A DNA stretch of 33,395 nt from Chitinophagaceae bacterium (GTDB lineage Bacteria; Bacteroidota; Bacteroidia; Chitinophagales; Chitinophagaceae), in the NCBI GenBank assembly GCA_947458625.1, contig CANGZN010000006.1, positions 1 to 33,395 on the forward strand, given 5' to 3'. The notes under the pieces are model-generated. The model saw only the letters and a program-made list of their open reading frames with translations, had not been told where the DNA came from and made no database searches. Below are positions 26,914 to 33,395 of this stretch, piece by piece (position 1 is the first letter of the stretch; each line of letters begins with the position of its first letter). Both the position numbers and the translations under genes were made by a program.

Positions 26914-27498
26914 TTAATCATTACTATTTCCATTTAATTTTTCCATACAAATACGAAGGTTCCTTCTCCCGTTTTGTATGAGGCTTCGAACTTTATTCCA
27001 ATCGATGCCTGAGGTCTGGGAAATCTCTTGGTAGGATCGCTCTTGAAGGTAAAAGGCTTCGATGACCGTTCGTTGTTCGGCGCCAAGGGTTTCCAGACAG
27101 CGTGACATGTCGTTTAGATTTTGTTCCTTTTCCATTACGGCATTCAGATGCTCTGTTTCGGCGGATTGCATAAGTTCCTCGGGAAGGGCAAGTGAATTTT
27201 TATTTCGAGGGCTTCTCAGGTACATGAGGCAATGGTTCCTGGCCAGTTGGTGAAGCCAGGCCTTGAAATGGGCTACCTCGTGTTTTTTTAGCTTCTGTAT
27301 CAGTTCCTCAAAGATGGCCATGACGCTGTCTTTGGCCAATTCGGGCTCTTTCAGATACTTGAGGCAGACCCCATAGATCAGGTCCATGTGGCGCTGGTAT
27401 AGTTCCCCGAGTATCGATAGGTCATTGCTCTCCTTATACAGGATCACCAGATCGGCATCGGGGAGATTGGAGGTATTTATGTTCTTAAGAAAGGCCAC
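26914..27498 (-). CDS. ECF-type RNA polymerase sigma-70 factor
   Basis: DADLVILYKESNDLSILGELYQRHMDLIYGVCLKYL (sigma2-like), AWLHQLARNHCLMYLR, LGAEQRTVIEAFYLQERSYQEISQTSGIDWNKVRSLIQNGRRNLRICMEK (sigma4 HTH). Confidence 0.88.
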   Translation of the reverse strand: MAFLKNINTSNLPDADLVILYKESNDLSILGELYQRHMDLIYGVCLKYLKEPELAKDSVMAIFEELIQKLKKHEVAHFKAWLHQLARNHCLMYLRSPRNKNSLALPEELMQSAETEHLNAVMEKEQNLNDMSRCLETLGAEQRTVIEAFYLQERSYQEISQTSGIDWNKVRSLIQNGRRNLRICMEKLNGNSND

Positions 27499-27567
27499 CC
27501 TTAAAAATAATCATTTGCGGGATGTGTAATGGTATTGGTTCTTACATCTCGATTAAAACAAGTCACC

Positions 27568-28053
27568 ATGCAAAACAAAAATCCCCTGCAGATCCGGGTC
27601 CAGGAACCCTGTATGCAATCTTGGTCTGAAATGTTACCTGAAAGCAACGGTCGTTTTTGTGGTGCTTGCACACAGACGGTGATCGATTTTTCTAATTTCT
27701 CAGATGAGCAGCTGCTTGCTTTTTTTTCAACGAATAATACCGATCGGGTTTGTGGCCGTTTTCGGGATACACAAGTAGATACGACTTTACAGGCAGGTCG
27801 TCCTTGGTGGACCTGGATCCGTTCCATTGCTGCCATATTGCTTCCTTTTCTGATGACGTCCAAGGCCGATGCACAGCGACAGGATACGGTTGCTCAGGTG
27901 GAGGGTAGGGAGCCCAGGTACGTCAGAACCGTCAAGTTGCGTGCCATTATGGGAAAGCCCATTGTCAGAAGGATCGAACCAGTAAAGCCGATCAAGAATA
28001 TACGTAAGGAGGAGTCTGATCTTATGGACAGAAGAAAAGAGCGGGAAGACTAA
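27568..28053 (+). CDS. Small Cys-motif protein with C-terminal hydrophobic segment, function unknown
   Basis: MQNKNPLQIRVQEPCMQSWSEMLPESNGRFCGACTQTVIDFSNFSDEQLLAFFSTNNTDRVCGRF (C-x15-C-x2-C-x27-C); TM-like WTWIRSIAAILLPFLMTSKADAQ; basic tail. ORF-track start is 13 aa upstream. Confidence 0.65.
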   Translation: MQNKNPLQIRVQEPCMQSWSEMLPESNGRFCGACTQTVIDFSNFSDEQLLAFFSTNNTDRVCGRFRDTQVDTTLQAGRPWWTWIRSIAAILLPFLMTSKADAQRQDTVAQVEGREPRYVRTVKLRAIMGKPIVRRIEPVKPIKNIRKEESDLMDRRKERED

Positions 28054-28054
28054 C

Positions 28055-28957
28055 TCACCCGGTAAAGGCGGGGTGAAATTTCGCCAAGGTTTGACGCAAG
28101 AATTCCCGGTCGAGGTGGGTGTAGATCTCTGTGGTTGTGATGCTGGCATGTCCGAGCATTTCTTGAACGGCCCGCAGGTCTGCCCCGCCTTCGATCAGGT
28201 GCGTGGCGAAGGAGTGACGAAACGTATGGGGAGAAACGGTTTTTTGAATGCGCGCCGCTTCGGCCAATGCTTTGATGATATAAAAGACCATCACTCTGGA
28301 TAATTGTTTTCCTCTGTTGTTCAGGAATACAAAATCTTCATTTCCTTTTTGGATGGGAACATGACACCGAACGGAGTCTCGGTAGATCTCCAGGTACTTG
28401 ATCGCACTGCTTCCGATGGGGATGAGTCGTTCTTTATCTCCCTTACCGATGACCCGTACAAATCCCAGGTCGAGGTAAAGTTGAGACAGTCGTAAACCGA
28501 TCAGTTCACTCACCCGAAGTCCGCAGCTGTAAAGGGTCTCCAGCATGGCCTTGTTTCGGGTTCCCTCTGGTTTGCTGAGGTCGATGGCTTGGATAAGGCG
28601 TTCGATCTCTTCAAAACTCAGTACATCGGGCAGGGCTCTTTTTTGTTTGGGTGTTTCCAGCAGTAGCGTCGGGTCTTCCCGTACGATGCCTTCCATCAGG
28701 CAATATTTATAGAAGGTTCGAATGCCGGACAGCATTCTGGATTGGGATGCGGCGCTCATGCCCAGTTCAGCCACGTATCGGGAGAATTCTTGCAGGTCTT
28801 GCAACTGCAAGGTGTCGGGGCCGCCGGAATCGTTGCGACCCTGCAGAAATTGCGTCAGGTGTTCCAGATCTCTTCCGTAGGCCTCTACGGTATGGTCTGC
28901 CAGCGATTTTTCAAGTTGTAGATAGGCTTTAAACCCTTTTTTATACGGCTCCCACAT
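28055..28957 (-). CDS. xerD: Site-specific tyrosine recombinase XerD-like
   Basis: LEKSLADHTVEAYGRDLEHL; LYSCGLRVSELIGLRL; VSPHTFRHSFATHLIEGGADLRAVQEMLGHASITTTEIYTHLDREFLR. Confidence 0.92.
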   Translation of the reverse strand: MWEPYKKGFKAYLQLEKSLADHTVEAYGRDLEHLTQFLQGRNDSGGPDTLQLQDLQEFSRYVAELGMSAASQSRMLSGIRTFYKYCLMEGIVREDPTLLLETPKQKRALPDVLSFEEIERLIQAIDLSKPEGTRNKAMLETLYSCGLRVSELIGLRLSQLYLDLGFVRVIGKGDKERLIPIGSSAIKYLEIYRDSVRCHVPIQKGNEDFVFLNNRGKQLSRVMVFYIIKALAEAARIQKTVSPHTFRHSFATHLIEGGADLRAVQEMLGHASITTTEIYTHLDREFLRQTLAKFHPAFTG

Positions 28958-28962
28958 TCACC

Positions 28963-29628
28963 TTATTTGTCGATGGTCTCCAGGTCGATTTCCTTCTCAA
29001 GTTCTTTCCATTGTTCCTGGATCTTGATGCGAACCCAGATCTTGGTTGATGTTATGCGTACGGAGTCAATGTGGTCATGAATACGATCGTAATCGATAGG
29101 AACCTGTTCCCGAAAGGTCATCATAGCATTGGTTCCTTTCTTCATGTGTTCCACATAGATATTGCCTCGATCCGTGTATGCCATGAGTTCCGGGTCGATG
29201 TTGAATTTGGGATCGATCGAGTTGATACCGCTGCTCCGGACAGAAATGCTCTCTCGTTTATCATATGAAAGTTTCACCTGATAGCCTCTTCCTGTAGCAC
29301 AATCATTGAAAAGCAGCCAGGCTTTTTTGTTGTCATCGAAGAGGCAACGAGCGTGACTTGCTTGAATGGGTACGGCATGTCCGATAATAGTGCGTAGTCC
29401 GATCTTCCTGTTCACGCCCATTCCTTCATAGGACCAAAGCAGCGTATCGGCCTGACACTGGTTCGGAGCAATGATGACTGTTGGACGGGTGGAATGATCG
29501 CCCGCAAAACGAATACTATCCTTCAGACAAGTAGTGTCGCAAAGAAGAGGGGAGGTTTTGGCTGAACCACCGCATTGGGTGAAAGTCATGCCCAGAAGCA
29601 CGATCACAAGAATGAGTACATACCGCAT
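28963..29628 (-). CDS. Hypothetical lipoprotein
   Basis: Start reassigned to MRYVLILVIVLLGMTFTQCGGS (lipobox-like FTQC); no recognised domain downstream. Confidence 0.6.
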   Translation of the reverse strand: MRYVLILVIVLLGMTFTQCGGSAKTSPLLCDTTCLKDSIRFAGDHSTRPTVIIAPNQCQADTLLWSYEGMGVNRKIGLRTIIGHAVPIQASHARCLFDDNKKAWLLFNDCATGRGYQVKLSYDKRESISVRSSGINSIDPKFNIDPELMAYTDRGNIYVEHMKKGTNAMMTFREQVPIDYDRIHDHIDSVRITSTKIWVRIKIQEQWKELEKEIDLETIDK

Positions 29629-29645
29629 ATAGATGGAGTTGTATC

Positions 29646-29653
29646 CAAATCTA
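29646..29653 (-). promoter_or_regulatory. Candidate -7 element TAGATTTG for the lipoprotein gene
   Basis: CAAATCTA on +, 18 bp from the ATG; -33 not evident. Confidence 0.35.
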
Positions 29654-29693
29654 AGAAATGGCTTTGATATGCGAAAGCCAATATCTTCGCAAC

Positions 29694-30212
29694 ATGTCTC
29701 AATCACCTTCGCAGCAGATCCGCGGTTATCGTCCTTTGTTCAAGAAACATCGCACATCTCTCAGACGTTTTCTAACCCGCATATCTAAAAATCAACCACG
29801 CGGACTGGATGCACGCATCCGTTCATTGGAGCCAGGCGTTTGGAAAACAGTCGATTGTCTGTCCTGCGCCAATTGTTGCAAGACCATGACCCCCACTTAC
29901 ACGGATGCCGATCAAAAGCGGATATCAAAGTATCTCGGGATCACGGTCAGTGCGTTTCAAAAAAAATACCTGGAGCGGGAGCGTGGCGGCGATCGCGATT
30001 GGATGAACCGTGCTACGCCTTGCAAATTCTTGAACCTCTCTGATAATAAATGCAGGATCTACTCTGTTCGTCCGGCCGATTGTGCGGGGTTCCCTCACTT
30101 GCGAAAGAAATTCGACGTGTACGGTCATGTGCATCATCAAAACGTAGAACACTGTCCCGCTACATTCGAACTGGTTCGTCGGCTGAAGGAGTCTTTATCG
30201 CTCAACGGCTGA
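29694..30212 (+). CDS. YkgJ-type cysteine-cluster protein
   Basis: Start MSQSPSQQIRGYRPLFKKH; VDCLSCANCCKTMTPTYTDADQKRISKYLG; CKFLNLSDNKCRIYSVRPADCAGFPH. Confidence 0.85.
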   Translation: MSQSPSQQIRGYRPLFKKHRTSLRRFLTRISKNQPRGLDARIRSLEPGVWKTVDCLSCANCCKTMTPTYTDADQKRISKYLGITVSAFQKKYLERERGGDRDWMNRATPCKFLNLSDNKCRIYSVRPADCAGFPHLRKKFDVYGHVHHQNVEHCPATFELVRRLKESLSLNG

Positions 30213-30564
30213 AGTAAATATCTTCCCGAAAGAAAAAGTTGACACTTCCATCCGGAAATCGGGTGATGGAAAGTAGGTCGTATCGCAACCATTTATACTG
30301 TGGGTGCGCGCGGATGAAGACTCCGGCTGCCATTTGCAGGTGCCGGAATTTTTTTACAGATATACTTTCCTCCGGCCAACCGTACCGATTTCCGTGCCGG
30401 GTTTTGACTTCGATCACATGGAGGTATTTATCCTTCACAGCGATCAGGTCGATTTCCAGTTTTCCCATGCGCCAGTTCTGGTGCAGGATCACAAAGCCGT
30501 TTGCTTCCAGCCATTCAGCGGCTGTGTATTCGCCCCACCGGCCAAAGTCCTGATGCTCCGCCAT
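30202..30564 (-). CDS. YraN family (UPF0102) endonuclease-like protein
   Basis: GRWGEYTAAEWLEANGFVILHQNWRMGKLEIDLIAVKDKYLHVIEVKTRHG. Confidence 0.92.
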   Translation of the reverse strand: MAEHQDFGRWGEYTAAEWLEANGFVILHQNWRMGKLEIDLIAVKDKYLHVIEVKTRHGNRYGWPEESISVKKFRHLQMAAGVFIRAHPQYKWLRYDLLSITRFPDGSVNFFFREDIYFSR

Positions 30565-30636
30565 TGTTTATCTTTATGCAATCTCCGCCGGCAGGCGGTT
30601 GCGGCCAAGAGTTTAAATACATCATTTATTCGTTTT

Positions 30637-31806
30637 ATGTCGGGTTTGTTTCAGTTAAAAGGACAGGTCAAGCATTATGATTGGGGAGGCCATTCCTTTA
30701 TTCCGTCGTTGTTGGCTATTGACAACGCGGAAAACAGACCCTTTGCCGAATATTGGATGGGGGTTCACGCGCAAGGTCCGGCTATATTGATCGATCAGTC
30801 AGGCCATCCCAGTTCACTGGCGGAGCAGGCTTCGAATCTTTCTTTTTTACTGAAGTTGCTGGATGTACGGGACATGTTATCCATTCAGGTTCATCCGAAT
30901 AAGGAAATGGCCGCGGCTGATTTCCAACGGGAAAATGAAGCGGGTATTCCGCTATCCGATCCTACCCGAAACTATAAAGACCCCAACCATAAGCCCGAGT
31001 TGATGGTGGCCCTGAGCGAGTTCTGGCTCTTACACGGATTCCGTTCTCCGGATTCACTTAATGACATCTTTACGCGGCATGATTTTCTTCATCCGCTTCA
31101 ATCTAACTGGCAGCAAGGTGGATATGCGGGATTGTACAAATGGGTCATGGAGCTTCCACAACTCGAAGTGGACGATATTCTATTGAATCCGCTGGAGGAG
31201 ATGGTTCAACACTACAAGTCTGGTACCCTGGGAAAAAATGATCCGTGTTTTTGGGCCGCCCGGGCGCACCTGAGTTTTTCAAAGGGATCGGGTGTTGATC
31301 GCGGTATCTTCTCTGTCTTTTTATTCAATTTGGTCCACTTGCAAAAAGGGCAGGGGATCTTTCAAGCAGCCGGGGTGCCCCATGCTTATCTGGAAGGACA
31401 GAATGTGGAGATCATGGCCAATTCGGATAATGTGTTGCGGGGCGGACTCACGCCCAAACACATCGATGTAGCTGAATTGCTTCGTCACGTAAGCTCCGTA
31501 CCGATCGATCCGATGGTGCTGGATCCACTATCGGATACAGACGGATGGCGCCGTTTCCCGGTACCCGTTTCAGATTTCCGAATGGAGTTGCTTGAATGCC
31601 ATCCAGGTCAACGCTATCCGTTTACCTCGGATCGCCCCTGTATTTTATTGATGCCCGAGGGTAAACTAACTATCAGGACCGAATCAGACAAGCTGGTATT
31701 GGGTGCCCCGCAGATCAGTGCTTACCTTGAAGGAGGAACCCGGGTTATGCTAGAGGTCATGGAATCCGGCTTATTGTTCATAGCCATGGGAGAAGAGCCG
31801 GTGTAA
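30637..31806 (+). CDS. manA: Mannose-6-phosphate isomerase, class I
   Basis: Start reassigned to MSGLFQLKGQVKHYDWGGHSFIPSLL (ORF-track 30304 runs antisense through YraN); PFAEYWMGVHAQGPA, LSIQVHPNKEMA, NYKDPNHKPELMVAL, GVPHAYLEGQNVEIMANSDNVLRGGLTPKHID. Confidence 0.93.
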   Translation: MSGLFQLKGQVKHYDWGGHSFIPSLLAIDNAENRPFAEYWMGVHAQGPAILIDQSGHPSSLAEQASNLSFLLKLLDVRDMLSIQVHPNKEMAAADFQRENEAGIPLSDPTRNYKDPNHKPELMVALSEFWLLHGFRSPDSLNDIFTRHDFLHPLQSNWQQGGYAGLYKWVMELPQLEVDDILLNPLEEMVQHYKSGTLGKNDPCFWAARAHLSFSKGSGVDRGIFSVFLFNLVHLQKGQGIFQAAGVPHAYLEGQNVEIMANSDNVLRGGLTPKHIDVAELLRHVSSVPIDPMVLDPLSDTDGWRRFPVPVSDFRMELLECHPGQRYPFTSDRPCILLMPEGKLTIRTESDKLVLGAPQISAYLEGGTRVMLEVMESGLLFIAMGEEPV

Positions 31807-31869
31807 ACCTCCACAAACCGACTATCCACAGTCGTTGATAAATCCCCCACAGGAAAGCCTTGATTGGAC

Positions 31870-31877
31870 TATTTTTG
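31870..31877 (+). promoter_or_regulatory. Candidate -7 element TATTTTTG for the DUF6580-like gene
   Basis: Exact TAnnTTTG match, 20 bp from ATG 31898; no clear -33. Confidence 0.35.
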
Positions 31878-31897
31878 TCTCTCTCCAACACAGCATT

Positions 31898-32470
31898 ATG
31901 AAAAGCACTGTCAAATACATTCTCTTCTATTTTTTCGTACTGGTCCTTACGGTTGCCAGCAAATTTTTTCTGGGGCCGAACGTTACCCTCTCCGGGATTT
32001 CACCGGTGATCGCATTGGCTCTCTTCAGCGGAATGATCGCCCGAGAGAAAGACAAAATGTTCCTACTCCCGTTGGTGGCTTTATTTATCAGTGATGCTTG
32101 TATGCAGTTGTTGTATGAGCAAAACCTATTCCCATATGCTGGTTTCTATGCCGGCCAGTGGAAGAATTATTTGCTCCTGTTGACATTGCCCTTCCTGGCT
32201 GCCATCATCGGTGCCTCTTCTCGTGTGAAGGTATTGATCGGTGCTGTAGCCGGACCGACCCTCTATTTTCTGATCTCCAACTTCCTTGTTTGGATGCAAG
32301 CCGGAGAGGCGGTGTACACCAAGGACATGAATGGTCTCGTCCAGTGCTATACACTGGCCATCCCATTCTATCGGAATTCGTTGATCGCTACCCTGGTTTT
32401 ACTTCCCATGTTGCTGACGACCTATCGCCATTGGGTCGCTACACGAGTAGCGGTACTCAGCAGTCGTTGA
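31898..32470 (+). CDS. Integral membrane protein (DUF6580-like)
   Basis: MKSTVKYILFYFFVLVLTVASKFFLGPNVTLSGISPVIALALFSGMIAREKDKMFLLPLVALFISDACMQLLY; multiple TM helices. ORF-track start is 21 codons upstream. Confidence 0.75.
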   Translation: MKSTVKYILFYFFVLVLTVASKFFLGPNVTLSGISPVIALALFSGMIAREKDKMFLLPLVALFISDACMQLLYEQNLFPYAGFYAGQWKNYLLLLTLPFLAAIIGASSRVKVLIGAVAGPTLYFLISNFLVWMQAGEAVYTKDMNGLVQCYTLAIPFYRNSLIATLVLLPMLLTTYRHWVATRVAVLSSR

Positions 32471-32936
32471 TTCCGGCTTCATAGCCCTCATCGATCAGGA
32501 GATCATGTCTGGCTCCATCGGCTGCCTGTGTGGCCAGTTCATCGCATCGATTGTTATGCGGATTGTCGGCATGTCCTTTTACCCAATGAAATCGGAGCTG
32601 AAATTCTTTTGAGAGTTCGTGATACTCCTCCCACAGATCACGGTTCTTCTTACCACCCTTGAATCCGGTTCGGATCCATTTGTCGAGCCATTTTTCTTCA
32701 ATGGCCTTCACTACATATTGACTGTCGGAGTAGATCGTCACCCGTAGTCCGGATTTTTTCAAAGCTTTTAGGGAAGCGATAACCGCCATCAGTTCCATCC
32801 GATTGTTGGTGGTCTTCCTGTATCCCTGCGCCAATTCTTTTCGATGATCGCCGAATAGCAGAATGGCGCCATAACCACCCGGACCGGGATTGCCTCTGGC
32901 AGAGCCGTCGGTATATATGATCACAGCATCCGACAT
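32457..32936 (-). CDS. rnhA: Ribonuclease HI
   Basis: IIYTDGSARGNPGPGGYGAILL; TNNRMELMAVIASLKAL; IYSDSQYVVKAIEEKWLDKWIRTGFKG; HWVKGHADNPHNNRCDELA. Confidence 0.96.
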   Translation of the reverse strand: MSDAVIIYTDGSARGNPGPGGYGAILLFGDHRKELAQGYRKTTNNRMELMAVIASLKALKKSGLRVTIYSDSQYVVKAIEEKWLDKWIRTGFKGGKKNRDLWEEYHELSKEFQLRFHWVKGHADNPHNNRCDELATQAADGARHDLLIDEGYEAGINDC

Positions 32937-33395
32937 CTATACTTGAAATACGCCGGTTTTGAAGGGAGGGATTTCAGCATTGCAGTTGGCCGCTTCGATG
33001 CCAGCAGAGATCCATTTACGTGTATCGACCGGATCGATGATGGCATCCACCCACAATCGGGCAGCTCCGTAATAGGGAGAAGTTTGCGCCTCGTATTTGC
33101 TTCGGATCTTGTCACCCAGTTCTTTTTCTTCTGTCTCGGTCAATGCTTTTCCCTTCGCTTTTTGTGTAGCGGTTTCGATCTGCAAAAGCGTTTTGGCCGC
33201 GGAATCACCACTCATCACCGCGATCTTGGCAGTGGGCCAGGCCAGTATCAATCTGGGGTCGTATGCCTTTCCGCACATCGCATAATTACCGGCGCCGAAT
33301 GAATTTCCAACGATGATGGTGAATTTCGGAACAACGGAATTGGCAACGGCATTCACCATTTTGGCTCCGTCTTTAATGATCCCACTGTGTTCGCT
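32937..33395 (-). CDS. Acyl-CoA carboxylase carboxyltransferase beta subunit (MCC/PCC-beta-like), 5' part outside window
   Basis: Frame stays open to the window edge (SEHSGIIKDGAKMVNAVANSVVPKFTIIVGNSFGAGNYAMCGKAYDPRLILAWPTAKIAVMSGDSAA...SPYYGAARLWVDAIIDPVDTRKWI). Confidence 0.92.
   Translation of the reverse strand, partial: SEHSGIIKDGAKMVNAVANSVVPKFTIIVGNSFGAGNYAMCGKAYDPRLILAWPTAKIAVMSGDSAAKTLLQIETATQKAKGKALTETEEKELGDKIRSKYEAQTSPYYGAARLWVDAIIDPVDTRKWISAGIEAANCNAEIPPFKTGVFQV

Noticed and set aside
28055-28957. xerD as evidence for an integron or mobile element
   Set aside because: The sequence matches a housekeeping XerD-type recombinase, with no attachment sites, cassette array or cargo nearby.
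30585-30598. CCGCC-GGCA-GGCGG hairpin between YraN and manA as a REP-like repeat
   Set aside because: Only one copy was recognised in this window, so repeat status cannot be supported without a genome-wide search.
30304-30636. N-terminal extension of the manA ORF in the track
   Set aside because: It runs antisense through YraN, and the family N-terminus clearly begins at MSGLFQLKGQVKHYDWGG (30637).
1-33395. CRISPR arrays, tRNA/rRNA genes, IS elements, prophage or defence islands
   Set aside because: No regularly spaced repeats, cloverleaf-like sequences, transposase or phage motifs were recognised by reading; a tool scan would be needed to exclude small RNA genes.

Overview
This 33.4 kb window looks like a chromosomal segment of a Bacteroidota bacterium, probably Chitinophagaceae-like. 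The support is TAnnTTTG-type promoter elements, a T9SS C-terminal sorting domain, and DUF2911, YkgJ and YraN-type proteins. Most of it is housekeeping or metabolism. In order: accA (partial), dapA, rnz (-), a STAS-like protein (-), clpC, cmk, a T9SS-secreted lamin-tail-like protein, an FKBP PPIase (-), a DnaQ exonuclease/GIY-YIG fusion (-), a class I SAM methyltransferase, mdh (-), efp, accB-accC, an outer-membrane-like protein (-), ggt (-), an M14 peptidase, a PIG-L deacetylase, two small membrane ORFs missing from the ORF track, a sodium:solute symporter, a DUF2911 protein (-), an anti-sigma/TonB hybrid (-), an ECF sigma factor (-), a small Cys-motif protein, xerD (-), a lipoprotein (-), a YkgJ-type Cys-cluster protein, YraN (-), manA, a DUF6580-like membrane protein, rnhA (-) and an acyl-CoA carboxylase beta subunit (-, partial). 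I saw no rRNA, tRNA, CRISPR array, prophage or IS element. The best leads are: (i) the ggt / M14-GATase / PIG-L-GATase / two smORFs / symporter locus, in which two unrelated hydrolases appear to carry the same kind of C-terminal module; (ii) the ECF sigma / anti-sigma-TonB / Cys-motif protein locus; (iii) a DnaQ-GIY-YIG fusion that keeps the UvrC-type four-cysteine spacing; and (iv) repeated placement of terminators or palindromes on stop codons. No feature here demonstrates a wholly new system; the functional proposals are inference.
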